From NCBI GenBank assembly GCA_965370715.1, contig CBDUVQ010000060.1:1-5622 (forward strand): DNA of 5,622 nt, given 5' to 3'. The notes under the pieces are model-generated. The model saw only the letters and a list, made by a program, of their open reading frames with translations. It was not told where the DNA came from and did no database searches. This document shows positions 4,830 through 5,622 of this stretch, piece by piece. This DNA comes from JAFCBV01 sp965370715 (GTDB taxonomy: Archaea; EX4484-52; B79-G9). Made by a program: the position numbers and the translations under genes. Numbering within the stretch: position 1 is the first letter of the stretch; every line of letters begins with the position of its first letter.

Positions 4830-5622
4830 ATGAAAAACAGTTTTAGTGTATTGGATGCTATTGGAAATACACCACTTATCAAAATAGGGAATGTTTATGC
4901 TAAATTAGAGAGTGTTAATCCTAGTGGAAGCATTAAAGACCGCGTTGCATTAGAAATTATCGATGATGCTGAAAAAAAAGGCGCATTAAAGAAAGGCTAC
5001 ACAATAGTTGAAGCCAGTAGTGGAAATACAGGAATTTCTCTGGCTATGGTTGCATCTGCAAAAAAATATAAGATGATTGTGGTGATGCCTGAAAACATGA
5101 GCGAAGAAAGAAAACAGATGATGAAAGCTTTTGGAGCAGAATTGGTTTTGACTTCCAAAAGCGGGAGTTTAAAAGAGGCTATAAAAAAAGCAGAAGAATT
5201 TGCCGGACAACCACAAACATTTATGGCCAGACAATTTGACAATCCAATGAACATAAAAGCTCAGGAAAAAACAGGCGAAGAGATTTTAAAAGAAATTGGG
5301 CCCGTAGATGCTGTTGTTGCAGGAATTGGCACTGGCGGGACATTAATGGGAATTTCAAATGTAATGAAAAAAGCCAATCCTAAATTAAAAATAATTGCTA
5401 TAGAGCCTGAAGAAGCTGCTGTAATGTTTGGCGGCAGTGATGTAAAGATTGGAGAACATAAAATTCAGGGGATTGGAGATGGTTTTATACCTCAATTAAT
5501 TGATAAGAGCAAAGTTGACAGAGTCGTTACAGTTATCAGTGAAGAAGCAAATCATAAGACAAAGCAAATTGCTAAAGAACATGGTTTATTGGTCGGGATA
5601 AGTTCTGGTGCAAATATGTTTG
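4830..5622 (+). CDS. Cysteine synthase (O-acetylserine sulfhydrylase family), C-terminus cut off
   Basis: A PLP enzyme of the CysK/CysM fold type II group that makes cysteine from O-acetylserine (or O-phosphoserine) and sulfide. The 264 complete codons visible carry the family's key blocks: GNTPLIKI 12-19, NPSGSIKDR 30-38 with the PLP-binding Lys36, EASSGNTGISLA 61-72, MPENMSEER 86-94, the PLP-phosphate loop GTGGT 167-171, HKIQGIGDGFIP, and GISSGA near the end, which binds the PLP ring nitrogen. Nothing essential appears lost; about 40 residues should lie past the window. The N-terminal part between TPL and the lysine motif is shorter than in E. coli CysK. ATG 4830 is the first start after an in-frame stop at 4761; only a weak GGG precedes it. 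The gene is more AT-rich (roughly 35-40% GC by sampling lines) than its neighbours (about 45-48%), which suggests transfer. The donor substrate cannot be told, so CysK, CysM and other relatives remain possible. Confidence 0.93.
   Translation, partial: MKNSFSVLDAIGNTPLIKIGNVYAKLESVNPSGSIKDRVALEIIDDAEKKGALKKGYTIVEASSGNTGISLAMVASAKKYKMIVVMPENMSEERKQMMKAFGAELVLTSKSGSLKEAIKKAEEFAGQPQTFMARQFDNPMNIKAQEKTGEEILKEIGPVDAVVAGIGTGGTLMGISNVMKKANPKLKIIAIEPEEAAVMFGGSDVKIGEHKIQGIGDGFIPQLIDKSKVDRVVTVISEEANHKTKQIAKEHGLLVGISSGANMF

Noticed and set aside
4997..5254. Minus-strand open frame of 85 codons inside the cysteine synthase gene
   Set aside because: Antisense to strongly conserved PLP-enzyme motifs; no independent support.

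Overview
The window is archaeal. The evidence is a type II (archaeal) glyceraldehyde-3-phosphate dehydrogenase, an archaeal-style phosphoglycerate kinase, a PIN-ATPase-KH protein of the PINA/COG1855 type that is characteristic of archaea, a tRNA gene without an encoded CCA end, Shine-Dalgarno motifs of the GGTGA/GAGGTG type, and AT-rich TATA-like boxes placed to give short leaders. Compact spacing, a divergent PGK and an unusual RHH-nucleotidyltransferase fusion would suit a DPANN-type or other deep archaeal lineage, probably from a metagenome. The lineage is inference; the sequence alone does not fix it.

Layout from left to right. Positions 1-331 (minus): N-terminal 110 codons of gap, cut by the window edge. 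Positions 337-1611 (minus): a divergent phosphoglycerate kinase, followed at once by gap (TGATG junction), so the two enzymes of lower glycolysis/gluconeogenesis form one transcription unit. Positions 1612-1786: a short non-coding stretch crowded with inverted repeats, two of them mutually exclusive, and one followed by a T-run on the minus strand. Positions 1787-1870 (plus): tRNA-Ser(CGA), lying on the opposite strand between two minus-strand genes. Positions 1887-2723 (minus): a sugar-phosphate nucleotidyltransferase-like protein with an N-terminal ribbon-helix-helix DNA-binding domain; its TATA box lies inside a palindrome. Positions 2816-4603 (minus): PIN-ATPase-KH protein. Positions 4604-4829: a divergent intergenic region with a short direct repeat. 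Positions 4830-5622 (plus): cysteine synthase, cut by the right edge and clearly more AT-rich than the rest.

How the parts fit. gap and pgk interconvert glyceraldehyde-3-phosphate and 3-phosphoglycerate through 1,3-bisphosphoglycerate. The nucleotidyltransferase fold belongs to sugar activation (NDP-sugar synthesis), which draws on the same hexose-phosphate pool, but no direct link is shown. The PINA-like ATPase is a nucleic-acid protein and the cysteine synthase is an amino-acid gene; both look like unrelated neighbours.

The item most worth attention is the 1887-2783 locus: a DNA-binding domain fused to a nucleotidyltransferase whose signature loop has lost the usual Thr-Arg pair, with a palindrome over its own promoter. 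This has the outline of a sugar-nucleotide 'trigger enzyme' or enzyme-derived sensor-repressor. The second is the hairpin-rich stretch upstream of pgk. No CRISPR array, insertion sequence, rRNA or phage gene was seen.
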